Shown: piece by piece, positions 18,738 to 27,644 of the stretch
How positions within the stretch are numbered: position 1 is the stretch's first letter
How the letters are laid out: every line of letters begins with the position of its first letter
Assembly (NCBI RefSeq): GCF_011059105.1
Contig: NZ_JAALLS010000028.1
Coordinates: forward strand, 1 to 37,569
DNA from: Fodinibius halophilus
GTDB taxonomy: Bacteria > Bacteroidota > Rhodothermia > Balneolales > Balneolaceae
DNA length: 37,569 bases
Reading direction: 5' to 3'
The notes under the pieces: model-generated
Told to the model about the DNA's origin: nothing
Databases searched by the model: none
What the model saw: only the letters and a program-made list of their open reading frames with translations
Position numbers and translations under genes: made by a program

Positions 18738-20735
18738 TTAATTTCTGAATAATGCACGAACACCAAATATAAACCGGCGCTGCGACATGGGGTATTGAGC
18801 TGTCTCAAAGTAGCCGAGTTGACTAACATCATCAAGCACATTTTGCCATCGCAACAAAAACATAATAGAGCGAACCCGGGCGGTAACATCAACATCCAAC
18901 CTGTTAAAGATTGGCAACAGTTGATCTTGGCTTACCGGTTGCCAGCTGTCAAGTTCGGGATTATAATGGTCGGCCTGGTAACGAAAAGGAGCCATCATCC
19001 CGGAAACGCCTGCTTTTACATAGGTAGCACGGTCAAAAAGATATCCCTTCCAGTAGGCACCGCCTTTAAGCCATACGCGCTCAGACGGATTCATCGGTAT
19101 TTTATTATCCGGTTTTAGATAACTATCGGCAAAACGGTGTATCGTGGCAGATCCATTGAACTCGAAGTGGGTTAAATCCCAATTAAAAAAGAAGGTTGCC
19201 GATTGAGAAGAATAGCCCCCTACATTTGTGAAGGTACTATCTACGGCCATAATACCATCGGTTATATCTTTGTATTGTCCCCGAACGCCGATCTGAGTTT
19301 CCGGGTTAAACTGATAACTCAACGTGCCTCGCACTTCCTGTACCTTTTCACTTTTCAAACCTGAATTCCCTTCATAACTTTTCGAACTCCAATACAGTTG
19401 CTGAGGGGTAGGCATTACGGTGCCCGATGAGGCGCCCGGAGTAAGAGTAATCCCGGCCAAGCTAATATCAGAGGAAGCGTTTAGGCGGTACGATTGAAAC
19501 CCATCGGAACGTACTTTAAAGTTACCTCCGCCTTTCAGGTCAATAAGAGGCGTAAAATCAAGTGATATACGTCCCTCGGTATTTAACAGCGTCCAATTAG
19601 AGGCCGTTAGGCTACCTTCATTAGAACTCTTATTGAAAAACTGCTTAATATCTGCTGATGTCTCAAGCGTAAACCCGCCAAGCGTCCACCATTTTTTTGC
19701 CATAGCTCCTACAGAGCTGACTTTGTAACTGGTAGTATCCGTGTTCTGTGAAAGCGAACGCTCATTACCCCGGTAATAAATACCAGCGCGCAAGTTATCT
19801 TTTGTTACTGAAGAGTCTGCCTTGCGCTGATAAAAGTTCAGCGACAAAAGACTAGATTTATTTGTTGAGGAAGCTGAATTTTGTGTAGCTGTTGCACTGA
19901 ACCTATCAAAATTAAATAATCGTAAATCAGAAATACCATAACCAAAGGGCATACCGATATCATAATTATTATTAACATAATTGAGCTTCAGGTAACGATC
20001 TTCGGACAAATGATAACTAACCTTGCTAAATATCTGGCGCCCAGTAATTTTCGAGTTGGGATACTCTCCACCCGTGCGTCGATCCCAATAGCTGAGCTCA
20101 ACATTCATCCGCCTGGATATATTATGGCTAACCTCAAATTCGAGATCCCGTTTCGAAAATTTACTCTCGCTATAAATAAGTCGTGATAAGGGCTTGTTTA
20201 AATAGTATTGCCGCAGGTAATAGGTTTTTCGATTTTGGGTGCCTAAATCTTGCTGGTATACGGTGCCAATTTTATGTTGAGGTATTAAAGACCAGTTTAG
20301 TGCCCCCGAAACCGGATCGTTAAGCAATACCCCCTCCCAGTATAGCTGTTGGTGCCGGGGTTCATGGGCATTGTGCTGTACAGCATTTGTACGAATACCG
20401 GTGCCCATCCGGTAACTGATGACTCCCGGATCTCGATTTAGCTTGTACGTCCAATCGGGCCATATCTGCCATCGCAGGGTACTATCTGTCTCAGTAACCG
20501 TCGCCCCAATCGGAGCGCGAAACTCCCAGGGTTGAACCGTAAAAGGCTCTTTTTTATTCTTAGCTGCTGTATCAGTTGTCCCCCTCACTGGTGCAAGTTG
20601 CAAAACGGTACTGTCTATGGCTACAGAATCTATATTTGTCAGATTTGTAGTTAGTGTATTAGTCTGGCCTATTGCAAAATTAAAAGCCCCCAATACCAGA
20701 ATAAGAGTAATATATGTAAATCGGATGGTTCTCAA
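18738..20735 (-). CDS. large outer-membrane beta-barrel with a vestigial plug-like N-terminus
   Basis: A 665-residue protein. A signal peptide (hydrophobic core about residues 8-22, cleavage after AIG-Q) is followed by about 80 residues before the barrel. A segment near 105-155 (RMGTGIRTNAVQHN, then LYWEGVLLNDPVSG) resembles the core of a TonB-dependent receptor plug, whose usual form is a carboxylate-rich 'DGVPLNDP'. No TonB box or carboxypeptidase-like domain is seen. Many beta-strands follow to the end, RRFIFGVRALFRN. It starts with TTG and overlaps the cinA stop (TTGA), so the two are coupled. The substrate is unknown. Confidence 0.75.
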   Translation of the reverse strand: MRTIRFTYITLILVLGAFNFAIGQTNTLTTNLTNIDSVAIDSTVLQLAPVRGTTDTAAKNKKEPFTVQPWEFRAPIGATVTETDSTLRWQIWPDWTYKLNRDPGVISYRMGTGIRTNAVQHNAHEPRHQQLYWEGVLLNDPVSGALNWSLIPQHKIGTVYQQDLGTQNRKTYYLRQYYLNKPLSRLIYSESKFSKRDLEFEVSHNISRRMNVELSYWDRRTGGEYPNSKITGRQIFSKVSYHLSEDRYLKLNYVNNNYDIGMPFGYGISDLRLFNFDRFSATATQNSASSTNKSSLLSLNFYQRKADSSVTKDNLRAGIYYRGNERSLSQNTDTTSYKVSSVGAMAKKWWTLGGFTLETSADIKQFFNKSSNEGSLTASNWTLLNTEGRISLDFTPLIDLKGGGNFKVRSDGFQSYRLNASSDISLAGITLTPGASSGTVMPTPQQLYWSSKSYEGNSGLKSEKVQEVRGTLSYQFNPETQIGVRGQYKDITDGIMAVDSTFTNVGGYSSQSATFFFNWDLTHFEFNGSATIHRFADSYLKPDNKIPMNPSERVWLKGGAYWKGYLFDRATYVKAGVSGMMAPFRYQADHYNPELDSWQPVSQDQLLPIFNRLDVDVTARVRSIMFLLRWQNVLDDVSQLGYFETAQYPMSQRRFIFGVRALFRN

Positions 20736-22018
20736 GCTTCGTTCTTTTTAAGTCCGTATGGCATTTCATCGATATCTAAAATACAGCGTCTTACCATTTC
20801 TAGTGCAACGGCTGCCGATCGTTCCTTATTGATTAAGCGATCGTTGGTAAAACGTGCATGCAGCGCAAAATGGCGTTTCTCACTGTAAAATCCTATCCAA
20901 ACAGTCCCTACCGGTTTTTTATCCGTACCTCCCCCCGGCCCGGCAATGCCTGTGGTTGAAATAGCAATATCAGCATTAAGTCTTTTGGCAGCCCCTTTTG
21001 CCATCTGTAGGGCAACTGCTTTACTGACAGCCCCGTGTTTTTCAAGGGTATCTTTTCGAACCCCCAATTGCGTAGTTTTCACCTCATTGGAATACGCATT
21101 CACACCTCCTTTAAAATAACGACTACTACCCGGAATATCGGTTACGGCATTGGCAATATACCCACCGGTGCAGCTTTCAGCAGTAGCTAACCAGAACTTG
21201 TTATCCGCCAATATTTCTCCTACTGATTGTGCCAGTGTCAAGTCTTTGCCCTCTCCAATAATAAGATACCCGGCTTTCTCTTTAATATGAGCGATTACCG
21301 GTTCTATCTTCTCGTCCACTGCTTTTTGTGAGTTACCATAAGCACTAATTCTTATGCGGGTACCCTGTGGACTTGGCAGATATGCGACACTTATTTCTTT
21401 GGGCAAAATGGATGAAAGGCCCTCTATAATGGTATCACTCAACGTACTTTCTCCCACCCCGGCTGTAGTAATATAGTGCGAATATCGAAAGGTGGTATTG
21501 CCGTTACTGCTTTTAATTTTAGGCAAGACCTTCTCATTCATAAGGTGCTTCATCTCATAAGGTACGCCTGGCAGCACGGCCAGTTTAGTTCTATCACTAT
21601 CGAACCATAAACCGGGAGCCGTACCCTGAGTATTAAACAGAGGTTCACAGCAATCCGGTACCTCAGCCTGGTGATAGTTCGATTTACTAAAAGGAATATT
21701 TCGCTCTCTGAATATCTTTTTTATAAAGTTTAGAATTTCTTCATCCACATTCAGTTCGCATCCAAAAAGCTCAGTTACTACTTTTTTTGTGATGTCATCG
21801 TGCGTAGGGCCAAGACCGCCGGTTGTTATTACCAGGTCGGCTTGCTCAAGAGCATGTTCCAATGTGCGTTTTAGAATCCCATAATTATCACCAATAGTAT
21901 GAATATGCGTTACCTCAACGCCCATATTAGTAAGTACGTCTCCCAACCAACTGGCATTGGTATTAACAGTATCCCCAATAAGAAGTTCATTACCGATACT
22001 TATAATATGGCACTGCAT
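20732..22018 (-). CDS. cinA: CinA-family protein (NMN amidohydrolase, competence/damage-inducible)
   Basis: About 428 residues. The N-terminal MoaB/MogA-like domain has ISIGNELLIGDTVNTNASWL and TTGGLGPTHDDITKK (about residues 6-80). The C-terminal PncC domain has ATAESCTGGYIANAV and GPGGGTDKKPVGTVWIGF. The full-length form combines ADP-ribose pyrophosphatase and NMN deamidase activities in NAD salvage. A TTG two codons upstream opens the frame, but the ATG at 22018 begins exactly at the family N-terminus. It heads the cinA-barrel-ftsX operon and is divergent from pgsA. Confidence 0.93.
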   Translation of the reverse strand: MQCHIISIGNELLIGDTVNTNASWLGDVLTNMGVEVTHIHTIGDNYGILKRTLEHALEQADLVITTGGLGPTHDDITKKVVTELFGCELNVDEEILNFIKKIFRERNIPFSKSNYHQAEVPDCCEPLFNTQGTAPGLWFDSDRTKLAVLPGVPYEMKHLMNEKVLPKIKSSNGNTTFRYSHYITTAGVGESTLSDTIIEGLSSILPKEISVAYLPSPQGTRIRISAYGNSQKAVDEKIEPVIAHIKEKAGYLIIGEGKDLTLAQSVGEILADNKFWLATAESCTGGYIANAVTDIPGSSRYFKGGVNAYSNEVKTTQLGVRKDTLEKHGAVSKAVALQMAKGAAKRLNADIAISTTGIAGPGGGTDKKPVGTVWIGFYSEKRHFALHARFTNDRLINKERSAAVALEMVRRCILDIDEMPYGLKKNEA

Positions 22019-22136
22019 ACACAAATGGCTGTAATGTTTATGATGATAAAATCGCTGTTCAAAATATCAAACTCTGGCAGCTTTTCGAAGCTCTTTATTC
22101 TTCTGTAAAAAACATTTAATTCTATCATACAATTAG

Positions 22137-22144
22137 TATCTTTG
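22137..22144 (+). promoter_or_regulatory. candidate -7 promoter box of pgsA (near-leaderless)
   Basis: TATCTTTG matches the TAnnTTTG Bacteroidota -7 consensus exactly. It lies only four bases before the GTG start of pgsA, so transcription would begin at or next to the start codon. No clear -33 TTTG is seen. Confidence 0.35.
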
Positions 22145-22148
22145 ACGC

Positions 22149-22760
22149 GTGCGTCAATTACCCAACATACTAAGTACGATCAGGATTATCCTGGCTCCCA
22201 TTTTTCTTATGCTATACGTGCAAGAAGAAGCCGTATGGCGTGCCCTTAGTGTAGGTATTTTTGCTGTTGCAGTAGTTACCGATTTTTTTGACGGATACAT
22301 TGCCCGCCTTTACGGCGCACAAACCGATTATGGAGTTTTCCTTGATCCCCTTGCAGACAAGTTCTTGACCTTTGCAGGTTTTATCTGTTTACCCTTTATT
22401 GATGCGAGCCAATTTCCATGGTGGGCCATCGGGGTTATTGTTTTCCGGGATATTCTGATAACGGCAATGCGTGTTTTAGCTGATTATCGAGATATCACCA
22501 TGGAGACCCGGCTGACGGCAAAAGTAAAAACGATGGGCCAAATGTTCTTCCTCTATACAGTACTGCTTGTGGGTGTCTTTATCGAAACCAATGTTTGGCT
22601 GAGTTCCTACTGTATCGAACTTATGCAGTCCGGAATTTTATCGTGGCTGATGATGGCCATCGTAGTGCTAACCGTTTATTCCGGTTTTGAATATATTTAC
22701 ATTAATAAAAACCTTTTTTCGTATCCGAATAATGCAGAAACTGAAACCGATCCTCGGTAG
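22149..22760 (+). CDS. pgsA: phosphatidylglycerophosphate synthase
   Basis: A 203-residue inner-membrane enzyme joining CDP-diacylglycerol and glycerol-3-phosphate to form phosphatidylglycerophosphate, the precursor of phosphatidylglycerol. The complete CDP-alcohol phosphotransferase motif D-x2-DG-x2-AR-x8-G-x3-D-x3-D is present as D45, D48-G49, A52-R53, G62, D66 and D70. About five to six membrane segments are visible. The start is GTG (MRQLPNILSTIRI), the usual family N-terminus. It overlaps pgpA, the next enzyme of the pathway, and its product feeds Lgt. Confidence 0.94.
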   Translation: MRQLPNILSTIRIILAPIFLMLYVQEEAVWRALSVGIFAVAVVTDFFDGYIARLYGAQTDYGVFLDPLADKFLTFAGFICLPFIDASQFPWWAIGVIVFRDILITAMRVLADYRDITMETRLTAKVKTMGQMFFLYTVLLVGVFIETNVWLSSYCIELMQSGILSWLMMAIVVLTVYSGFEYIYINKNLFSYPNNAETETDPR

Positions 22761-23205
22761 CTTTTTTTACGCAGGCTTTTTACCAAATGCACCCGGAACC
22801 TGGGGCAGTTTGTTTGCTCTTTTTCCAATATACTTTATCGGGGTATATACCCCCTGGTACGGTATTGTGCTGTTTACAATCTTCTGCTCATACTTAACGG
22901 TGTGGGTCTCTGAGGAATGTGAGCGCGTTTGGGGAGGTGACCCTTCGCCCTTGGTTATGGATGAACTTGCCGGCCAGGGAATGGGATTTATTGCCATCTC
23001 CTTTACAGGCATTATTAATTATGATCTACTTCTGTTATTTTTAGGGTTTATATTTTTCCGATTTTTCGATATCCAAAAACCCCTTGGAGTTGATAAACTT
23101 CAGAAACTGCCCGGTGGTTGGGGCATTCTCGTAGATGATTTGTTGGCCGGCTTTTATGCTTTTTTATGCCTAAAAGGAGTTGTATTGGCCCTCGAAATCA
23201 TATAA
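22732..23205 (+). CDS. pgpA: phosphatidylglycerophosphatase A
   Basis: About 157 residues; dephosphorylates phosphatidylglycerophosphate to phosphatidylglycerol. It shows the family N-terminus FYAGFLPNAPGTWGSLFA, then PLVMDELAGQGMGF with the conserved acidic pair, and FRFFDIQKPLGVDKLQ followed by GWGILVDDLLAG. Three to four membrane segments are present. The frame is open upstream to 22687, but the ATG at 22732 gives the normal N-terminus and overlaps pgsA by 29 bases, marking a coupled two-step operon. Confidence 0.92.
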   Translation: MQKLKPILGSFFYAGFLPNAPGTWGSLFALFPIYFIGVYTPWYGIVLFTIFCSYLTVWVSEECERVWGGDPSPLVMDELAGQGMGFIAISFTGIINYDLLLLFLGFIFFRFFDIQKPLGVDKLQKLPGGWGILVDDLLAGFYAFLCLKGVVLALEII

Positions 23206-23270
23206 TATTTTACTAATACACTGATAATCTGAAAAGACTATCATCTGTAACAGCATTAACAATTAGCTTT

Positions 23271-23912
23271 ATGATTATTGATCAACAATTTGCAGAAGAA
23301 ATAGCACTCGATTTATTAAATATCAACGCGGTTATCTTACGACCGAATGATCCTTTTACGTGGTCTTCGGGCTGGAATTCCCCCATCTATTGCGATAATC
23401 GGCTGACAATGCGTTATCCAAAGATCCGGAAAAAGATTGCTCAAAAACTAGTTGCTTTTATCTCCGAAGAGTACCCGGATATCGATGTTATTACCGGTAC
23501 TGCAACAGCAGGTATCCCCCATGCAGCCTGGGTAAGTGAAAATATGGACAAGCCCATGTCTTATGTTCGTGCCAAAGCCAAAGCATATGGTCTTGGTAAC
23601 CAGATTGAAGGCGGCATACAAAAAGGAGAATCAACCGTGGTTATCGAAGATCTGATCTCTACAGGCGGGTCTGCGATGTCTGTTGTTGAGGCCCTGCGTT
23701 TTGTAGGGGTAAATATTGAAGCAGTGCTAAGTATTTTTACGTATGGATTTGACAAAGCCATCCAACGATTTGAAGAAACCGATGTTACGGTATACAGCTT
23801 AACCGACTACCCTACACTTATACAGGTAGCGAGTGAGAATGATTATGTTGATGCCAGTGATTTAAAAACGCTGGGAGAATGGCGACAAAATCCTGAAACC
23901 TGGCCGAACTAA
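23271..23912 (+). CDS. pyrE: orotate phosphoribosyltransferase
   Basis: A 213-residue cytosolic enzyme of pyrimidine synthesis that makes orotidine 5'-phosphate from orotate and PRPP. The PRPP loop VVIEDLISTGGSA is at residues 123-135, the substrate loop YVRAKAKAYGLGNQIEGG at 98-115, and TGTATAGIPHAAW at 75-87. The N-terminal hood WSSGWNSPIYCDNR fits the family. It starts with ATG, 65 bases after pgpA, so it may be cotranscribed. Length is normal. Confidence 0.96.
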   Translation: MIIDQQFAEEIALDLLNINAVILRPNDPFTWSSGWNSPIYCDNRLTMRYPKIRKKIAQKLVAFISEEYPDIDVITGTATAGIPHAAWVSENMDKPMSYVRAKAKAYGLGNQIEGGIQKGESTVVIEDLISTGGSAMSVVEALRFVGVNIEAVLSIFTYGFDKAIQRFEETDVTVYSLTDYPTLIQVASENDYVDASDLKTLGEWRQNPETWPN

Positions 23913-23924
23913 AGATAACAGGAT

Positions 23925-24002
23925 ACAGAATACAGTTATAGAACTCACGTGCAAATATCTGGCTAAGGGTTTAAATCTTGTATCTCGAATCCTGTATTCT
24001 GT
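23925..24002. repeat. inverted repeat between pyrE and miaB
   Basis: ACAGAATACAG (23925-23935) and its exact complement CTGTATTCTGT (23992-24002) are 56 bases apart, and similar bases extend beyond both arms. There is no T-run. It could be a small mobile repeat or a long-loop hairpin. Confidence 0.4.
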
Positions 24003-24083
24003 GAACCTATTTACCTTTCACAAAGAGTCAATCTCTTCTTATATTACATAGCTCAATTAATCAGGAACTAAACCCCGTATATA

Positions 24084-25448
24084 TTGGATCAACGTAACTT
24101 TTATATAGAAACATACGGCTGCCAGATGAACGTCTCGGATACCGAAATCGTCAATTCCATCCTTATGGAAGACGGTATGGAACCGGTAAATGAGCCTGAA
24201 GATGCTGAAGTCATCTTCGTAAATACCTGCTCGATAAGAGATAATGCAGAAGAACGGGTTTGGAACCGCCTGAAAGAGTTTAAAGCATTAAAGCGAGAAA
24301 AAGACGGCGACTTAACCGTTGGGGTTTTAGGTTGTATGGCCGAGCGGATTCGTGATAAAATCATGGAGAAAGAAGAGCTGGTTGACCTTGTCGTGGGGCC
24401 TGATGCATACCGTGATCTACCCAAACTGCTTGCAGATGTTGATGATGGACGTAAAGCAGTGAACGTTCTGCTTTCCCTGGAAGAAACCTATGCCGATATT
24501 AAGCCGGTACGTCGTAATGATAACGGCGTAAGTGCTTTTGTAACGATCATGCGGGGTTGCGATAATATGTGTGCGTTTTGCGTAGTGCCCTTTACCCGAG
24601 GTCGAGAGCGCAGCCGCGATGCTGAAAGTATTATTGATGAGCTGGAGCAACTCAGTAATCAGGGGTATCGCGAAGTTACGCTCTTGGGACAGAATGTAAA
24701 TTCTTACGATGATGGCGAACACTCTTTTGCCGACCTGATGTACAAAGCGAGCCAGGTAGACCCTGAAATGCGCATTCGCTTTTCTTCCCCACACCCAAAG
24801 GACTTTCCTGAGGAGCTGCTACAGATTATAAGCGAGCAACCCAACCTCTGTAACTATATTCATATCCCTGCTCAGTCGGGGAATAATGCTGTATTAGAGC
24901 GTATGCGTCGCCCCTACACCCGCGAACAGTATCTCGATCTCGTCGAGAAGATGCGCGAAATCATTCCCGGGGTTACGCTCTCAACAGATATTATTTCCGG
25001 TTTTTGTGATGAGACGGAAGAAGAACATAAAGATACCCTTTCCCTGATGGCGAAAGTCAAGTATGACCTTGCATACATGTTCTCATATTCCGAACGAGGA
25101 CGGACGCTTGCTGAACGCAAATATGAAGATAATGTACCTGAAGAGGTTAAAAAGCGTCGCCTTTCAGAAATTATTGAGCAGCAAATGAATATACAGGAAG
25201 AGCTCAATAATGAAGAGATTGGCCGTCGTCACCTGGTCTTGGTAGAAGGCACCAGTAAACGCTCTGATGAACAGCTCTGCGGACGTACCGATACCAATAA
25301 GATGGTCGTATTTGACCGCCCCGATCATATTGGAAAAGGTGATTATGTAGAAGTGACTATTTCTGATTGCACTTCTGCCACGCTAATGGGCGATTTTATT
25401 AAGAAGAGCAGTATCAAGGAATTTTCTCAAGAAAAAGTCGCTGTTTAA
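24084..25448 (+). CDS. miaB: tRNA-2-methylthio-N6-dimethylallyladenosine synthase
   Basis: A 454-residue radical-SAM methylthiotransferase modifying i6A37 in tRNAs that read UNN codons. The N-terminal UPF0004 domain supplies the auxiliary cluster cysteines C13 (TYGCQMN), C49 (VNTCS) and C84 (GVLGCMAER). The radical-SAM cluster is C159, C163 and C166 in [12 protein letters not shown]. The C-terminal TRAM domain begins near [20 protein letters not shown]. The start is TTG; the family N-terminus [11 protein letters not shown] follows four codons later, and no ATG lies upstream in frame. In Bacteroidota miaB is often followed by the sigma54 activator-lptE genes; here a minus-strand block intervenes. 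Confidence 0.95.
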   Translation: MDQRNFYIETYGCQMNVSDTEIVNSILMEDGMEPVNEPEDAEVIFVNTCSIRDNAEERVWNRLKEFKALKREKDGDLTVGVLGCMAERIRDKIMEKEELVDLVVGPDAYRDLPKLLADVDDGRKAVNVLLSLEETYADIKPVRRNDNGVSAFVTIMRGCDNMCAFCVVPFTRGRERSRDAESIIDELEQLSNQGYREVTLLGQNVNSYDDGEHSFADLMYKASQVDPEMRIRFSSPHPKDFPEELLQIISEQPNLCNYIHIPAQSGNNAVLERMRRPYTREQYLDLVEKMREIIPGVTLSTDIISGFCDETEEEHKDTLSLMAKVKYDLAYMFSYSERGRTLAERKYEDNVPEEVKKRRLSEIIEQQMNIQEELNNEEIGRRHLVLVEGTSKRSDEQLCGRTDTNKMVVFDRPDHIGKGDYVEVTISDCTSATLMGDFIKKSSIKEFSQEKVAV

Positions 25449-25477
25449 TTTATAACATTCTTTTGATCTCCTATATA

Positions 25478-25508
25478 TAAAAACGAGGTGCTTTTAAACA
25501 CCCCGCTT
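25478..25508. terminator. bidirectional terminator between miaB and the convergent block
   Basis: CGAGGTG and CACCCCG form a 7-bp stem with one mismatch around a short A/T loop, preceded by A residues and followed by TTTTA. It could end transcripts from either side. Confidence 0.6.
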
Positions 25509-25521
25509 TTATTGGGTTGAA

Positions 25522-27408
25522 TTAAACTGCATTTTTACAGAACCCAATCTCATCATGCAGATTAGAAGGCGTATGATCTCCATCTGTGAGCAATATTTGT
25601 ACACTCATATTAACAATGTATGCACAAGGCTGTAGATCTGCCACGTTAAAATCAGGTGTTGCCGTACCGGAATGATCTCCTGTTGTGGGGGCCGCCGGGA
25701 AATTTGTAAAACCATATGGCCCGCCCGGTCCTTTCATACTTATATTCACTGTTCCCAGGTTAGGATGCGCTGCGGTATACAGAACATCTAATTGATCTGT
25801 AATACCTGAACAGCCATTACTACCCTGCAGTTGACTTATATCAACCATAGCTACAGCCAGCTGATTATTTCTGACATTGGAGTACCATGCCGGGTGGCTA
25901 TCGATACCATCATATAGGGTATTATTGACAGCAATATGCTCGCAGATACCCGTGACTGTTTCCGTAGAAGAGTTCCCCTTCTCTCTAACAATCATCCGGA
26001 TGGCAAAATGCTTATTCTCTGCAAGAGGCTTGCCTGTAGACGTTGAACTATCACCCGTAACAAGTCCCGATAAGTCTATATCATTAAAGGGAGCCAAGAT
26101 TCGAGTATTGAGTGCTGCCAAGTTATGGTTGGGAGTAAAATATCCGTCCCCGGTCGTATCCAAAGGGTGATCATCTTCTTGGGGTACTTGTATCCAATCT
26201 ATACCATTGTCAGTTATTATAGATACCGGTATCTCATCCGGCTGGTTCGGTTTTATAACATAATCCACATTTTTAATGGGATTTGAACTTGGGCCCGGAT
26301 AAGCCGGGTTTGGCTTTTGCAACACACCAATTTTAAGCTTTCCAAGCTGACTTTCTTTTACTGGTTGCCAATTGTAGGAACCACCAATAGGATTACCAGA
26401 AGAGTCAACTTCGCAGGTTTCAAAACGGTATTCTAATTGGTTGCCATTTCGCTTTTTGGCTAAGGAACCGTTCAAACGCAGGTTACGGAAAAAGGCTCTA
26501 TTTTGCGCCTTCGTTAGCCCTGAGCTTGGAGGATTTAAGCTGTCAATATCATTTTCATAATCATAGCTGCCGATATGGGTAAAGGCCGGTTGGGGCTCTG
26601 GTGGTGGCGGTATTTTATCTTTTGATAAGCATAGCGTCACACAAAAGCATGCCCCCGCATTTTCGCGATCCGGCTTTCTTCCTCTTGAAGGGTCTTCCGA
26701 CAAAAGCGGAGTACCCAATGAGGTTTCAACTGAAAAGTATAAGTCAGGCCCTCCTACCAATTCCACATCCCAAACGGTACCTTTTTTAAAATCACTGGCT
26801 GAGTAATAGATTAAAAAGTGCCCATTTCCATTTGTAGTAGCCGAACCAAGGGCATCATCCTGAATCCAGTCACGGTCAAAAGCAAAAACCTCTACATTGG
26901 GAATGGGGTTTTCCGTTTCGCAATCCAATACCCGGCCGCAAATAACGTAGCCGCCCAGCTTTTCGCGGATTCGGCACCAATATCGATAAGGAACATAATA
27001 TTCCCAGGCAGATTTCTTTTCGTCCTCCCTGCCCTTGGCATGAGGCTTATATACATCAGCAGTAAATTGAACAGGGTCTAAGTTATCTGGACGCTTTTCT
27101 TGGCCAGGTGCTTTTTCGACAAGCACATCAATCTCAAATGATTCACCATCGTATCCTTTTATTTCGTTTAGGTTAAAATCAAATCCACCATTTTCATCAG
27201 TAGTCTTTTGGGCAAGCAGGTATTCCTCCTTGGCTTCAATCTCCTTCTGGGTTAAAATCTTGAAATTATTTTTTGGCTCATCAGTAGCTAAAAGTGTTTC
27301 GTCCTGATTTTCTCTTAGCCTATACAACCTAATTTTAACATTTGGTAGTTTTTCAATGCAACCGTCACAAAGACGTCCGTAGATTTTACCTTTGAATATA
27401 TGACTCAT
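25522..27408 (-). CDS. large transthyretin-like/prealbumin-fold repeat protein without signal peptide
   Basis: A 628-residue acidic protein with no signal peptide or membrane segment. Residues 1-110 form a first Ig/transthyretin-like unit starting FKGKIYGRLCDGCIEKLPNV, similar to carboxypeptidase-regulatory domains. Residues about 150-250 form a second, GRVLDCETENPIPNVEVFAF then DRDWIQDDALGSATTNGNGH, close to transthyretin-like proteins. A PPPPEPQP linker follows. The C-terminal 350 residues (GHTTP-like Pro/Gly/Asn-rich loops with TGDGYF and GPGGPYGF) are unassigned. Nine or more cysteines suggest disulphides or metal. It is bounded by terminators on both sides, so monocistronic. Export by a signal-independent route is conceivable. 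Confidence 0.65.
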   Translation of the reverse strand: MSHIFKGKIYGRLCDGCIEKLPNVKIRLYRLRENQDETLLATDEPKNNFKILTQKEIEAKEEYLLAQKTTDENGGFDFNLNEIKGYDGESFEIDVLVEKAPGQEKRPDNLDPVQFTADVYKPHAKGREDEKKSAWEYYVPYRYWCRIREKLGGYVICGRVLDCETENPIPNVEVFAFDRDWIQDDALGSATTNGNGHFLIYYSASDFKKGTVWDVELVGGPDLYFSVETSLGTPLLSEDPSRGRKPDRENAGACFCVTLCLSKDKIPPPPEPQPAFTHIGSYDYENDIDSLNPPSSGLTKAQNRAFFRNLRLNGSLAKKRNGNQLEYRFETCEVDSSGNPIGGSYNWQPVKESQLGKLKIGVLQKPNPAYPGPSSNPIKNVDYVIKPNQPDEIPVSIITDNGIDWIQVPQEDDHPLDTTGDGYFTPNHNLAALNTRILAPFNDIDLSGLVTGDSSTSTGKPLAENKHFAIRMIVREKGNSSTETVTGICEHIAVNNTLYDGIDSHPAWYSNVRNNQLAVAMVDISQLQGSNGCSGITDQLDVLYTAAHPNLGTVNISMKGPGGPYGFTNFPAAPTTGDHSGTATPDFNVADLQPCAYIVNMSVQILLTDGDHTPSNLHDEIGFCKNAV

Positions 27409-27644
27409 AGTATACCCTCTTGTTATTTTTATTTATTAGAAGTAATAGTAATACCCCAAGAATTATGGGGTTTTTTAAGATGAATTTATTACTATAACAC
27501 GTTAGTAAGACCTGCCGGAAAGGTAATCCTTACAAATTTAACTGTATTTAGTTAAAAAATACTACCTAATGTATTTGATATAAAAAAGGCCCACACTCTA
27601 TAAAAGAGTGCGAGCCTTGGGCTTTGGGGACTAGAACGGTACAG
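27409..27644. other. gap between the DUF4382 and transthyretin-like genes
   Basis: AT-rich region with the terminator at 27582-27616. It should contain the promoter of the transthyretin-like gene; no consensus element stood out and no small gene is seen. Confidence 0.4.
27582..27616 (-). terminator. intrinsic terminator after the DUF4382 lipoprotein gene
   Basis: On the minus strand GGCTCGCACTCT pairs with AGAGTGTGGGCC, leaving a short T/A loop, and is followed by a run of six T residues. Confidence 0.75.

Noticed and set aside
18738-20735. Ordinary TonB-dependent receptor
   Set aside because: Only a short plug-like segment is seen, with no TonB box and no full plug domain, so I call it a barrel with vestigial plug instead.
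23925-24002. Terminator between pyrE and miaB
   Set aside because: The loop is 56 bases and there is no T-run; it is better described as an inverted repeat.
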